Of a DNA stretch of 64,000 nucleotides, positions 1-8,194 are shown one piece after another (within the stretch, counting starts at the first letter, position 1; each line of letters begins with the position of its first letter). The position numbers and the translations under genes were made by a program. The notes under the pieces are model-generated. The model made no database searches. It worked only from the letters and a program-made list of their open reading frames with translations, and was not told the DNA's origin. Origin of the DNA: Pseudoflavonifractor intestinihominis. GTDB lineage: Bacteria; Bacillota; Clostridia; Oscillospirales; Oscillospiraceae. Location: assembly GCF_040096055.1 (NCBI RefSeq), contig NZ_JBBMFK010000016.1, forward strand, positions 19,834-83,833, given 5' to 3'.

Positions 1-150
1 ATGGCCCCCGAGCCCTACCGGGGCAAGCGGAACGACTCCCGGTACGTGTTCCGCATGGCGGAGGCCATCGCCCAGATTAAGGGCCTGACCGCCGAAGAGG
101 TGGGGCGCATCACCACGGAAAACGGCAAGCGATTTTTCAACATTCCATGA
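1..150 (+). CDS. tatD: TatD family metal-dependent hydrolase, C-terminal fragment
   Basis: Only the last 49 codons are in the window; the gene is cut by the left edge, so the ATG at position 1 is probably an internal methionine. The residues APEPYRGKRN match the conserved C-terminal segment of TatD-family enzymes, which follows a metal-binding aspartate just outside the window. The tail (AEEVGRITTENGKRFF) also has the usual TatD ending. Family members are cytoplasmic metal-dependent deoxyribonucleases of the amidohydrolase fold. The stop lies 15 bases before the radical SAM gene, so the two are probably co-transcribed. The call rests on a short fragment, but one that is very characteristic. 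Confidence 0.8.
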   Translation: MAPEPYRGKRNDSRYVFRMAEAIAQIKGLTAEEVGRITTENGKRFFNIP

Positions 151-165
151 CAGGAGGCGGAGTAT

Positions 166-783
166 ATGGAGACCATCACCTATGAGTACAAGGGCGGGCT
201 GTACGTCAACCTGACCAACCGCTGCGACTGCAACTGCGTGTTCTGCCTGCGGCACAACGGCCACAAGGGCAGCATTTACGCCGACGACCTGTGGCTGGAC
301 CACGAGCCCACCCGGGAGGAGGCCCTGGCCGACTTCCTCCGCCGGGACCTGACCAGCTACCGGGAGATCGTGTTCTGCGGCTTCGGGGAGCCCATGTACC
401 GCTGGGACGACATCGCCTGGCTCATCGACGCCCTGAAGGCCAGATGCCCCCGGCTGCCCCCGGTGCGCATCAACACCAACGGCCACGCGGCATTGTTCCT
501 GGGCCGGGACGTGACCCACGAGCTGTCCGGCCGGGTGGACACGGTGTCCATCTCCCTCAACGGCTCCACGGCGGAGGAGTACTGCGCCGTCACCCAGCCC
601 AAGGACGGCCCCGCCGCCTGGAAGGCCATGCTGGACTTTGCCGCCCGCTGCCGGAACACCGTGCCCCACGTGATCATGACCATCGTGAACAAGGACAAGA
701 CCCCGGAGGAGATCGAGCGGTGCCGCCGCCTGACCATGGACCTGGGGATCACCCTGCGGGTCAGGACCTACATCCCCAATTGA
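166..783 (+). CDS. TatD-associated radical SAM protein
   Basis: This 205-residue protein has the radical SAM cysteine cluster CxxxCxxC at residues 20, 24 and 27 (NRCDCNCVFC), which would bind a [4Fe-4S] cluster and S-adenosylmethionine. A glycine-rich GFGEP segment follows near residue 70, as in other radical SAM barrels. It is short and lacks an obvious auxiliary cluster domain. A small radical SAM family is known to sit directly after tatD, and the 15-base spacing here fits that. An AGGAGG ribosome site precedes the start. The substrate is unknown. Identification as radical SAM is firm; assignment to the TatD-linked family comes from context and size. Confidence 0.88.
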   Translation: METITYEYKGGLYVNLTNRCDCNCVFCLRHNGHKGSIYADDLWLDHEPTREEALADFLRRDLTSYREIVFCGFGEPMYRWDDIAWLIDALKARCPRLPPVRINTNGHAALFLGRDVTHELSGRVDTVSISLNGSTAEEYCAVTQPKDGPAAWKAMLDFAARCRNTVPHVIMTIVNKDKTPEEIERCRRLTMDLGITLRVRTYIPN

Positions 784-800
784 GCGCAAAAGCGCAAAAG

Positions 801-834
801 AGAGCGCCGTCCCTGCCGGGACGGCGCTCTTCAG
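801..834 (+). terminator. Hairpin after the radical SAM gene
   Basis: A perfect 13-bp stem (801-813 with 818-830) closes a TGCC loop 17 bases after the stop codon. The following bases are only weakly T-rich, so it may be an inefficient terminator. The same stem-loop recurs at 1055-1080, where a T run follows. Confidence 0.6.
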
Positions 835-1054
835 CATGTGAAAAAATCTCCGTTCAAACGGGATGGGCTGGATTAGGGCGGGGGAGCTCGAGGGGGCAGC
901 CGCCCGCCTCGAATTGGATCGAATGCCCCGCAAGCCTTGTGATGCAAGGCTTGCGGAGAGCGGAGCGAGGACTTTTGTACCGCACAGCGGTACAAAAGTA
1001 ACGGCATTTTTCAAGGCGGTCGGAAAAGTCCTTGGACTTTTTCGACCGCCCGAG
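831..1054. repeat. Array of consecutive hairpins between two copies of a terminator stem
   Basis: This gene-free stretch holds three further inverted repeats in tandem. 928-939 pairs with 945-956 (12 bp, 5-base loop). 971-983 pairs with 987-999 (13 bp perfect, loop ACA). 1015-1031 pairs with 1034-1050 (17 bp with one G-T pair, loop TT). The whole is flanked by two near-identical copies of the AGCGCCGTCCC stem-loop, at 801-830 and 1055-1080. Nothing coding is apparent. It resembles a REP/BIME-type mosaic or an insertion that duplicated the terminator. Confidence 0.75.
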
Positions 1055-1085
1055 AGCGCCGTCCCTGCCGGGACGGCGCTTTTTT
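1055..1085 (+). terminator. Intrinsic terminator, second copy of the 801-830 hairpin
   Basis: The stem 1055-1065 pairs with 1070-1080 around TGCC and is followed directly by TTTTT. This is a good rho-independent terminator for rightward transcription, and it keeps readthrough from running antisense into the ribokinase gene. Confidence 0.8.
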
Positions 1086-1089
1086 CCGC

Positions 1090-2001
1090 TCAGGGCGCGG
1101 GGGAGGGGGTGATGGTGCCTCTGGCGGCGTCCACCTCCGCCATGGTGGGGATGGAGGGGGCGGCTCCGGGCCGGGACACCGCCAGGGCCGAGGCCAGGGA
1201 GGCGTTCTCCAGGCAGCGGGGGATGTCCTCCCCCCGGGCCAGGGAGGCCAGGAAGAAGCCGGTGAAGGTGTCCCCGGCGGCGGTGGTGTCCACCGCCTTC
1301 ACCCTGTAGGCCCCGTGGGAGTAGGTGTGCTCCCTGTCCCGGTACACCACGCCCCGCTGCCCCAGGGTGAGCACCACCCGGGCGTGGGGCCAGCGTGTGA
1401 GCAGGGCGTCCAGGATGGCCCCGGGCTCGCTCTCTCCGGTGAGGGCCTGACCCTCCACCTCGTTGATGAGGAAAATGGACACCTTCTCAAAGGGGAACTC
1501 CTTCAGCAGTCCCTCGGTGATGGGAGAGGGGTTGAACACCAGGGGGATGCCCAGCTCCCCGCACCTGCGGGCCAGGTAGGAGATATTGCTGATCTCGTTC
1601 TGGGTGAGCACCATGTCCTCCGGGCCGAAGTGGGAGAGCACGCTGTCGATATACGCCGGGGTGACGGCCTGGTTGGAGCCGCCGTAGATAATGATATTGT
1701 TCTGGCCGGAGGCGTCCACCTGGATGACGGCGTGGCCGGTCATCTCGGCGGACACGCCCATATAGTCCATCTGCACGCCGCTGCGCACCAGCATCTGCTC
1801 CAGCTCCTCGCTGCCCTTGCCCAGCATGCCGGCATGGTAGGTCTCCGCCCCGGCCCGGGCCAGGGCCACCGACTGGTTGAGCCCCTTTCCGCCGCAGAAG
1901 TAGTCCAGCTTCAGGGCGGAGATGGTCTCCCCCGGCCGGACAAAGTGCTCCACCTGGTACACGTGGTCCACGTTCATGGAACCGAAATTCAGCAGTCTCA
2001 T
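1090..2001 (-). CDS. rbsK: Ribokinase (PfkB family)
   Basis: This 303-residue PfkB-family sugar kinase has the N-terminal GGKGLNQ motif near residue 38 and the C-terminal anion-hole motif AAGDTFTGFF with its catalytic aspartate near residue 245. Both are typical of ribokinases, which phosphorylate D-ribose to ribose 5-phosphate in the cytoplasm. It lies 15 bases after the LacI-type regulator gene on the same strand, so the pair is probably one operon. Divergently placed are a BMP-type nucleoside transporter and an ADP-ribosylglycohydrolase homologue, which suggests the ribose comes from an imported ribosyl compound. Another PfkB substrate cannot be excluded from sequence alone. Confidence 0.88.
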   Translation of the reverse strand: MRLLNFGSMNVDHVYQVEHFVRPGETISALKLDYFCGGKGLNQSVALARAGAETYHAGMLGKGSEELEQMLVRSGVQMDYMGVSAEMTGHAVIQVDASGQNNIIIYGGSNQAVTPAYIDSVLSHFGPEDMVLTQNEISNISYLARRCGELGIPLVFNPSPITEGLLKEFPFEKVSIFLINEVEGQALTGESEPGAILDALLTRWPHARVVLTLGQRGVVYRDREHTYSHGAYRVKAVDTTAAGDTFTGFFLASLARGEDIPRCLENASLASALAVSRPGAAPSIPTMAEVDAARGTITPSPAP

Positions 2002-2016
2002 TTTGTTCCTCCCTCT

Positions 2017-3060
2017 CTATTTCCCAGCTGTCTCCTGGGCGCCCGCCCATCTCATCGTGCTGCCGCGAATCCTCAGCGAGGGTTTGAAGGATATGATGCG
2101 CTCGCCGCCCGTCTCTCCGTGCAGCATCTCCGCCACCTGGCGGACCGCCTCCCGGCCAATGTCGTCCAGCGGCTGATACACCGTGGTCAGCGGCGGCTCC
2201 AGAAATTCCGCCAGAAAAATGTCGTCAAAGCCCACCACGGACAGGTCTTCCGGCACCCGCAGGTGGAACCTGCGGCACTCTCTCAGCACGCCGATGGCCA
2301 TCATATCATTTGCCGCGAAAATGGCCGTCACTCCCTGCCCCAGCAGAATGGGCAGGGCCTGAATGCCGCTCTCCACATGGTAGTTGCCCGCCACCACCAG
2401 AGCCTGGTCAAAGGACACCCCGGCCTCCTCCAGCGCTCTGCGGTAACCTCTCAGGCGCTCCGCCGAGCCGGACACGTTGGGCTGGGCCGTAATGCACCCG
2501 ATCCTGCGGTGGCCCAGGGAGAGCAGGTGCTTTGTGGCCAGGTAGCCGCCCAGCTCCTGGTCCACGCAGACACAGGGCACCTCCATCTGCTGCATCCGCC
2601 GGTCCACGGTCACCACCGGGATCCCGCTGGACTCCACCAGACTGCGGAAGCGGACCCGCTCCTCCTCGCCCAGCTGGTAGGACGGCGTGAGGATCACCGC
2701 ATCCACCGCCCGCCCCAGGAGAAATAATTCCAGATATTTGAAATCATTCTCCACGGAATCGTTGGTGTTGCCATAGAGCACGTTGTATCCCAGCGCGCTG
2801 CACTCGGACTCGATCACCTTGGCCAGGGAGGAGAAATACAGGTTGCTGATGTCTGGGAGCAGAAGCCCGATGGTCCCGGTACGCCTGGTCACCATGCTGA
2901 CCGCGATCTGGTTGGGGTGGTAATTCAGCTCCGCCGCCGCGCGGAGCACCGCCTGCCGCGTCTCGGGGGAAATACGGCTGGGCTTGTTGTTCAGCACCAG
3001 GGAGACCGTTGTGGTGGAAACGCCCAGCTTGCGGGCAATGTCTTTGATGGTGACACCCAA
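2017..3060 (-). CDS. LacI-family transcriptional regulator of the ribose/nucleoside locus
   Basis: The 347-residue protein starts with a LacI helix-turn-helix (residues 4-23: TIKDIARKLGVSTTTVSLVL) and a hinge helix. A periplasmic-binding-protein-like effector domain with a GFDD motif near residue 275 follows. It is transcribed away from the transporter operon and leads into rbsK. Two CG-centred palindromes typical of LacI operators lie in the divergent intergenic region (3098-3105 and 3259-3274), one downstream of each predicted promoter. That arrangement predicts autorepression and repression of the transporter operon, relieved by ribose or a nucleoside. The family is certain; the ligand is inferred from neighbours. 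Confidence 0.9.
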   Translation of the reverse strand: MGVTIKDIARKLGVSTTTVSLVLNNKPSRISPETRQAVLRAAAELNYHPNQIAVSMVTRRTGTIGLLLPDISNLYFSSLAKVIESECSALGYNVLYGNTNDSVENDFKYLELFLLGRAVDAVILTPSYQLGEEERVRFRSLVESSGIPVVTVDRRMQQMEVPCVCVDQELGGYLATKHLLSLGHRRIGCITAQPNVSGSAERLRGYRRALEEAGVSFDQALVVAGNYHVESGIQALPILLGQGVTAIFAANDMMAIGVLRECRRFHLRVPEDLSVVGFDDIFLAEFLEPPLTTVYQPLDDIGREAVRQVAEMLHGETGGERIISFKPSLRIRGSTMRWAGAQETAGK

Positions 3061-3095
3061 AAGATCTCACTCCTTGCTTTTGGTCAAATGGGTGG

Positions 3096-3108
3096 ATAAA
3101 CGTTTTAT
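3096..3108. promoter_or_regulatory. LacI-type operator, imperfect copy
   Basis: The core AAACGTTT (3098-3105) matches the centre of the perfect palindrome at 3259-3274. It lies just downstream of the leftward -10 box, where a bound repressor would block rbsR-rbsK transcription. Confidence 0.6.
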
Positions 3109-3121
3109 TTCGTATGATTTC

Positions 3122-3150
3122 ATTATAGAGAGAAGCGCGCAAGATTGCAA
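3122..3150 (-). promoter_or_regulatory. Sigma-A promoter for the LacI regulator and ribokinase genes
   Basis: On the minus strand TTGCAA (3145-3150) and TATAAT (3122-3127) are separated by 17 bases. The expected start site falls near the operator core at 3098-3105. Confidence 0.75.
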
Positions 3151-3192
3151 GGGGATATTTTAGTTTTTTCAACATTTATCACAAAAAACCAC

Positions 3193-3221
3193 TTGACAGG
3201 CAGCGCTTTACAGGGTATTAT
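3193..3221 (+). promoter_or_regulatory. Sigma-A promoter for the BMP transporter operon
   Basis: TTGACA (3193-3198), a 17-base spacer and TATTAT (3216-3221) make a near-consensus promoter. The predicted transcript start near 3228 precedes the palindrome at 3259-3274, giving a leader of about 120 bases. Confidence 0.8.
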
Positions 3222-3258
3222 GAAGAAAACAAGGCACCCGCAAGCAGACATTTGACTA

Positions 3259-3274
3259 GATAAAACGTTTTATC
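3259..3274. promoter_or_regulatory. LacI-type operator, perfect palindrome
   Basis: GATAAAACGTTTTATC is a perfect 16-bp palindrome with the central CG typical of LacI-family sites. It lies about 30 bases inside the predicted transporter transcript, consistent with roadblock repression by the divergently encoded regulator. Confidence 0.75.
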
Positions 3275-3347
3275 ACTCGTGCCCATTCCCATTGGATAAT
3301 GGGAGTATATAAACCGCATTGGTCAATATGGAAAAGGAGTGTCTAGC

Positions 3348-4469
3348 ATGAAAAAGCGTATCCTGTCTCTCGCTCTCGGCGCCACCCTGCTGCTGGGCCT
3401 GCTGGCCGGCTGCAACAACAGCAGCACCACCGAAACCCAGTCCGGCAGCTCCGCTGACCCCTCCAAGCCCAAGTTCTGCTTTGTGGTCACCAGCCAGCTG
3501 GGCGACAAGTCCTTCAACGACTCCGCCGCCGCCGGTATGAACATGATCACCGAGCAGCTGGGCTGCGAGACCAAGATCCTGGAGATCGGCAGCGACCAGA
3601 CCAAGTGGGAGCCCACGCTGATGGATCTGTCCGACACCGGCGAGTACGACGCCATCATCGTCAACGGTTCCGGCACCATCGAGATCATCGAGCAGCTGGC
3701 GGAGGAGTTCCCCGACCAGAAGTACGTCATGTTCGACACCACCATTGACGAGGGCGCCTACCCCAACGTCTACGCCATCAGCTACAAGCAGAACGAGGGC
3801 TCCTATCTGGGCGGCGTTCTGGCCGGCCTGGTGACCATCTCCGACATGCCCAACGCCAACGCCGACAAGAAGATCGGCTTTATCGGCGGCGAGGAGGACC
3901 CCATCATCTCCGACTTCCTGGTGGGCTACATTGAGGGCGCCCAGTCCGTGGACCCGGACATCAAGGTCTATGTCTCCTACGTAGGCTCCTGGACCGACAC
4001 CGCCAAGGGCAAGGAGCTGGCCCTGGCCCAGTACAACCAGGGCGTGGACATCATCTTCCCCGCGGCCATGACCTCCGGCCTGGGCTGCATTGAGGCCGCC
4101 GTGGAGCAGGGCAAGTACATCATCGGCGTGGACTCCGACCAGGCCATGCTCTTCCAGGGCACCGACGAGGACAAGGCCAACGTGATCCTCACCTCCGTCA
4201 TGAAGGAAGTGGGCCAGTCCCTGTACCGCTTCGCCGAGATGGAGCTGGAGGGCACCGTGCCCTGGGGCAGCAGCGAGACGCTGGGCATCCAGGAGGGCGC
4301 CTCCGATATCGCCGTGAACGAGTACTATGAAAAGAATGTCCCTCAGGAGATCCGGGACAAAGTGGACGAGGCCCGTCAGGCCGTGCTGGACGGAGAGGTA
4401 ACGGTCACTTCCGCGCTGGGTCTTCCCACTGACGAACTCAACGCAATCCTGGATTCCTGCAAGCCGTAA
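3348..4469 (+). CDS. BMP-family ABC transporter substrate-binding lipoprotein
   Basis: The 373-residue protein begins with a lipoprotein signal peptide whose lipobox LLAGC places the acylated cysteine at residue 22, so it is tethered outside the membrane. The body matches the BMP/PnrA family: GDKSFNDSAAAGM after the signal, an IGFIGGEED segment mid-protein and SDQAM near residue 260. BMP proteins bind purine nucleosides or related ribosides. The ATG at 3348 is preceded by AAAAGGAG at 8 bases, which is better than the GTG at 3339. ATPase and two permeases follow. The ligand is inferred from the ribokinase and glycohydrolase neighbours. Confidence 0.9.
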   Translation: MKKRILSLALGATLLLGLLAGCNNSSTTETQSGSSADPSKPKFCFVVTSQLGDKSFNDSAAAGMNMITEQLGCETKILEIGSDQTKWEPTLMDLSDTGEYDAIIVNGSGTIEIIEQLAEEFPDQKYVMFDTTIDEGAYPNVYAISYKQNEGSYLGGVLAGLVTISDMPNANADKKIGFIGGEEDPIISDFLVGYIEGAQSVDPDIKVYVSYVGSWTDTAKGKELALAQYNQGVDIIFPAAMTSGLGCIEAAVEQGKYIIGVDSDQAMLFQGTDEDKANVILTSVMKEVGQSLYRFAEMELEGTVPWGSSETLGIQEGASDIAVNEYYEKNVPQEIRDKVDEARQAVLDGEVTVTSALGLPTDELNAILDSCKP

Positions 4470-4477
4470 TCGTCGCT

Positions 4478-4513
4478 GCGGGGCGCGCCGATTACAGCGC
4501 GCCCCGCATTTTT
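4478..4513 (+). terminator. Intergenic terminator between binding protein and ATPase genes
   Basis: GCGGGGCGCGC (4478-4488) pairs with 4497-4507 around an 8-base loop and is followed by ATTTTTTC. Partial termination here would give more binding protein than membrane components, as is common in ABC operons. Confidence 0.8.
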
Positions 4514-4610
4514 TCTCCCAAGGGCTGCCTGACGCCGCCCCGCGGAGGCCAGCCGTTCCTTTCCCGGCGTGGTCCGGAGCGGCACTGATTGAGAGAGAGG
4601 AGGCTCTGCC

Positions 4611-6170
4611 ATGGGCGAAGAGATCCTGCGCATGGAAAACATCACCAAGATCTACCCAAACGGCGTTATGGCCAACAAAGACGTCACGCTTTCCGTCCAG
4701 AAGGGTGAGATCCACGCGCTGATGGGAGAAAACGGCGCCGGAAAAAGTACCCTGATGAAAATTCTGTTCGGATTTGAGTCCAAGGACAGCGGAGAAATCT
4801 ACTTTGAGGGAAAGAAGCTGGAGACCTCCAGCCCTGCCGAGACCATCAAGCAGGGCATCGGCATGGTGCATCAGCACTTTATGCTGGTGGATTCCCTGAA
4901 GGTGTATGAGAACATCGTCCTGGGCATGGAGCCCCGAAAGGGCCCCTTTACCGACGGTAAAAAGGCCAGCCAGATGGTGGCGGACATGGCCAAAAAGTAC
5001 AACCTGAACGTGGACCCGGAGGCAAAGGTGGGGACCCTCTCCGTGGGTCTGAAGCAGAAGGTGGAGATTTTAAAGGTCCTGGCCCGGGGCGCCAAACTGC
5101 TGATTCTGGACGAGCCCACCGCCGTCCTCACCCCCCAGGAGACCGAGGAACTCTTCGAGCAGCTGCTCCTGCTGAAGCAGCACGGCCACACCATCATTTT
5201 CATCTCCCACAAGATCAAGGAAGTGCGGCAGATCTGCGACAACATCACCGTGCTCCGGGGCGGCCGGACCATCGGCAGCATGCCGGTGGAGGGCTCCACG
5301 GAGGAGGAGATCTCCCGCTTCATGGTGGGCCGGGACGTGGTGCTCAACGTGCAGAAGTCCGCCCCCGCTTTCGGCGACAAGCTGCTGGAGATCCAGCACC
5401 TGAACTACTGGAACGACGAGCGCCGGCAGAAGCTCAAGGACGTGAGTTTTGACCTGCGCCGGGGACAGATTCTGGGCGTGGCCGGCGTAGAGGGCAACGG
5501 CCAGAACGAGCTGGCCGAGTGCATCTTCGGCCTGAAAAAGCCCAGCAGCGGCAAGGTCCTGCTCAACGGCAAAGATCTCTCTCCCCTGGGTATCAAGGAT
5601 ATCCGCGCCTCCGGCGTGTCCTACATCCCCGAGGACCGCATCTCCACCGGCGTGGCGGGGAGCCTGAGTATCTGGGAAAACCTCATGTCGGACCGGATCG
5701 ACAAGCCGGAGTTTCGCCGGGGCGGCCTGCTGAACCTGCGGCAGATCCGGGAAAAATGCGCCAAGCTCATCGACGCTTTCACCATTCTGTGCCGGAACGG
5801 CGACCAGGCCGTGTCAATGCTCTCGGGCGGCAACATGCAGAAGGTGGTCGTGGCCCGGGAGTTCTCCGCCGATCCCGACCTGCTGATCGCCAACCAGCCC
5901 ACCCGCGGCATCGACGTGGGCGCCAACGAATTCATCTGGAAAAAACTTGTGGCCCTGCGGGACCAGGGGCGGGGTATCCTGCTCATCTCCGCCGACCTGA
6001 ACGAGGTCCTGGAGCTGAGCGACAGCATCCTGGTCATGTGCGACGGCGAAGTGGCCGCCTACTTCCCGGACAGCAAGGCTGTCACAGAGCGGGAGCTGGG
6101 CCTCTATATGCTGGGCGTAAAGAAGCAGACTGCGGAAGAAAGGGGGGCTCTGTGTGAAGCGGCACAGTAA
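4611..6170 (+). CDS. ABC transporter ATP-binding protein, BMP/nucleoside type, two nucleotide-binding domains
   Basis: This 519-residue protein carries two tandem ATPase domains, as in sugar and nucleoside importers of the RbsA/YufO type. The first has Walker A GENGAGKST near residue 39, signature LSVGLKQKVE near 145 and Walker B LLILDEPTA. The second has a degenerate Walker A (GVEGNGQNE) and signature SGGNMQK near 405, followed by a NQPTRGIDVGA box. The degenerate second site is normal for this class. A GGAGG sits 9 bases before the ATG. The gene overlaps the first permease by 17 bases, indicating translational coupling. It energises the importer from the cytoplasmic face. Confidence 0.93.
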   Translation: MGEEILRMENITKIYPNGVMANKDVTLSVQKGEIHALMGENGAGKSTLMKILFGFESKDSGEIYFEGKKLETSSPAETIKQGIGMVHQHFMLVDSLKVYENIVLGMEPRKGPFTDGKKASQMVADMAKKYNLNVDPEAKVGTLSVGLKQKVEILKVLARGAKLLILDEPTAVLTPQETEELFEQLLLLKQHGHTIIFISHKIKEVRQICDNITVLRGGRTIGSMPVEGSTEEEISRFMVGRDVVLNVQKSAPAFGDKLLEIQHLNYWNDERRQKLKDVSFDLRRGQILGVAGVEGNGQNELAECIFGLKKPSSGKVLLNGKDLSPLGIKDIRASGVSYIPEDRISTGVAGSLSIWENLMSDRIDKPEFRRGGLLNLRQIREKCAKLIDAFTILCRNGDQAVSMLSGGNMQKVVVAREFSADPDLLIANQPTRGIDVGANEFIWKKLVALRDQGRGILLISADLNEVLELSDSILVMCDGEVAAYFPDSKAVTERELGLYMLGVKKQTAEERGALCEAAQ

Positions 6171-7236
6171 AATGGCCTGGGTCGAGGCGCTCCGCACAGC
6201 TGTTGCCATCGGCATTGCACTGCTCATCGTCTTTGTGATCGTGCTGTGCGTCAGCAGCGAGCCTTTGAACGCCATCTTCAACTTCCTTTTCGGTCCCCTC
6301 ACCACCGTGCGCCGCATGGGCAACGTGGTGGAGGAGATGATCCCCATCATGTTTACAGGCCTGTCCATCGTCATCCTGTACCGCACCGGCCTGTTCAACC
6401 TGTCCGCCGAGGGCGGCTTCTTCCTGGGCGCGGTGGTGGCCGCCATCTCCGCCCTGACCCTTCCGCTGCCCCCTGTGCTCAACCTGCTGGTGGCCATGAT
6501 CCTGGCGGCTGTGGCCGGCGGCGTCACCTCCCTGATCCCCGGCATCCTGAAGGTCAAGTGCGGCGCCAACGAGATCGTCACCTCCCTGATGCTCAACTAT
6601 GTGTGTCTCAATGTGGGCCTGTACTTTATCCAGACCTTTTTCATCGACCCGGAGATCAACAGCAAGTACACCTACCAGTTCCCCGCCAGCATGGAGCTGC
6701 CCACCATCATCCCCGGTACCCGCGTCCACGCCGGCCTGATCATCGCCATTCTCTGCGTGGTGGCCTGCCACTTCATCCTGGAGCGCACCCCTCTGGGCTA
6801 TAAGGCCACCCTGGTGGGCAGCAACGGCCGGATGGCCAAATACTCGGGCGTCGGCACCGCCGCGGTCATCATCGGCACCCAGTTCCTGGGCGGCGCGCTG
6901 GCCGGCCTGGGCGGCTCGGTGGAGCTGTTCGGCATGTACCGCCGGTTCCAGTACCTGGAGCTCACCAACTACGGCTGGGACGGCATCCTGATCGCCATCG
7001 TGGCCCGCTATAAGGCCAAATACGTGCCCCTGGCCGCCCTGTTCCTGGCCTATCTGCGCATCGGCGCGGATATCATGTCCCGCACCAGCGACGTGCCCTT
7101 TGAAATCGTGAAGATCATCCAGGCGGTGGTCATCGTTCTCATCTCCGCCCAGGCCATTCTGAGCGGCTTCCGAAAGAAAATGATCATCAAGGAGACCCAA
7201 GAGCTTGAGAATAAGGCGGTGAGCGCAAATGGCTGA
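6154..7236 (+). CDS. ABC transporter permease (nucleoside/BMP type, first subunit)
   Basis: The 360-residue integral membrane protein has about nine hydrophobic segments. It carries the motif GLFNLSAEGGFFLGA near residue 78, which is typical of the branched-chain/ribose/BMP permease fold. Translation starts at a GTG inside the end of the ATPase gene with AGGGGGG six bases upstream; an ATG six codons later is an alternative. The stop overlaps the next permease start by 8 bases. With the second permease it would form the heterodimeric channel of the importer. It corresponds in position and length to Bacillus YufP/NupP-like proteins. Confidence 0.9.
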   Translation: MKRHSKMAWVEALRTAVAIGIALLIVFVIVLCVSSEPLNAIFNFLFGPLTTVRRMGNVVEEMIPIMFTGLSIVILYRTGLFNLSAEGGFFLGAVVAAISALTLPLPPVLNLLVAMILAAVAGGVTSLIPGILKVKCGANEIVTSLMLNYVCLNVGLYFIQTFFIDPEINSKYTYQFPASMELPTIIPGTRVHAGLIIAILCVVACHFILERTPLGYKATLVGSNGRMAKYSGVGTAAVIIGTQFLGGALAGLGGSVELFGMYRRFQYLELTNYGWDGILIAIVARYKAKYVPLAALFLAYLRIGADIMSRTSDVPFEIVKIIQAVVIVLISAQAILSGFRKKMIIKETQELENKAVSANG

Positions 7237-8194
7237 TATCATTCAGGTCATCTTTAATACCGACTTCTTCTTCACCACCATCCGCGTTATGACCCCGGTG
7301 CTGTACGCCGCCATGGCCTGTATGGTCTTCTACAAGGGCGGCGTGGACGCCATCGGAACCGAAGGCATCATGCTTCTCTGCTCCCTGGCGGGCGTGCTGG
7401 GCGGCTACTTCACCGGCAGCGCCTTCCTGGGCGTGGTCATCGCCTTTGCCGCGGGCGCCTTCTTCGCCTGCCTGTATACCTTTGTGGTCCTCCGGCTGGG
7501 CAGCGAGGCCATCCTGGCCGGTATCGCCCTCAATACCCTGGCCAGCGGCCTGACCATCTTCGTTCTGTACTATGTCACCGGCGAAAAGGGCTCCACCCAG
7601 AGCCTTAACAGCCCGGTGTGCCCCAGCATCGACATCCCCATCCTCAAGGACATCCCCATCCTGGGCGACATCCTGTCCGGACACAATATCCTGACCTATG
7701 TGGCCGTGCTGCTGGTCATCGTGCTCTTCTTCCTCATCTACAAGACCCCTACCGGACTGCGCATCCGCACTGTGGGTGAAAATCCCCAGGCGGCCCGCTC
7801 CGTGGGCATCCATGTGCGGAAATACCGCTATCTGACCTCCATTATCGCCGGCGGCCTGGCGGGTATGGGCGGCGCGTTTATGTCCATGGCCTACGTGTCC
7901 AACTTCTCCCGGGAAATGATCGCCGGCCGAGGCTACATCGGCATGGCCGCCGAGGGCATGGGCCGGGGCACACCCCTCGGCGTGCTCCTGTCCTCCATCA
8001 TCTTCGGCGCCGCCGACTCCCTGGCCACCCGGCTCCAGATGCTCAACGTGCCTGCCCGTCTGGTGCAGGCCCTGCCCTACGCCATCACCATCATTGCCAT
8101 TGCCATCTACTCCTACATCAGAACACAGAGGAAAGCAAAGAACTCCTCCGGGGCGGGCGCCGCAGCGGAGGCAGCCGGTAAGAAAGGAACGTGA
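7229..8194 (+). CDS. ABC transporter permease (nucleoside/BMP type, second subunit)
   Basis: This 321-residue membrane protein is the shorter partner permease, with some eight to nine hydrophobic helices. It has the family segments GGVDAIGTEGIMLL near residue 33 and GENPQAARSVGIHV near residue 183. It starts 8 bases inside the upstream permease gene and ends directly before the glycohydrolase gene. It belongs to the YufQ/NupQ-like branch of BMP transporters. Continuous overlaps with both neighbours support one transcript. Confidence 0.9.
   Translation: MADIIQVIFNTDFFFTTIRVMTPVLYAAMACMVFYKGGVDAIGTEGIMLLCSLAGVLGGYFTGSAFLGVVIAFAAGAFFACLYTFVVLRLGSEAILAGIALNTLASGLTIFVLYYVTGEKGSTQSLNSPVCPSIDIPILKDIPILGDILSGHNILTYVAVLLVIVLFFLIYKTPTGLRIRTVGENPQAARSVGIHVRKYRYLTSIIAGGLAGMGGAFMSMAYVSNFSREMIAGRGYIGMAAEGMGRGTPLGVLLSSIIFGAADSLATRLQMLNVPARLVQALPYAITIIAIAIYSYIRTQRKAKNSSGAGAAAEAAGKKGT

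Noticed and set aside
3273..4877. 534-codon open frame on the minus strand
   Set aside because: It is antisense to the BMP lipoprotein gene and the start of the ATPase gene; it lacks motifs and has typical shadow composition.
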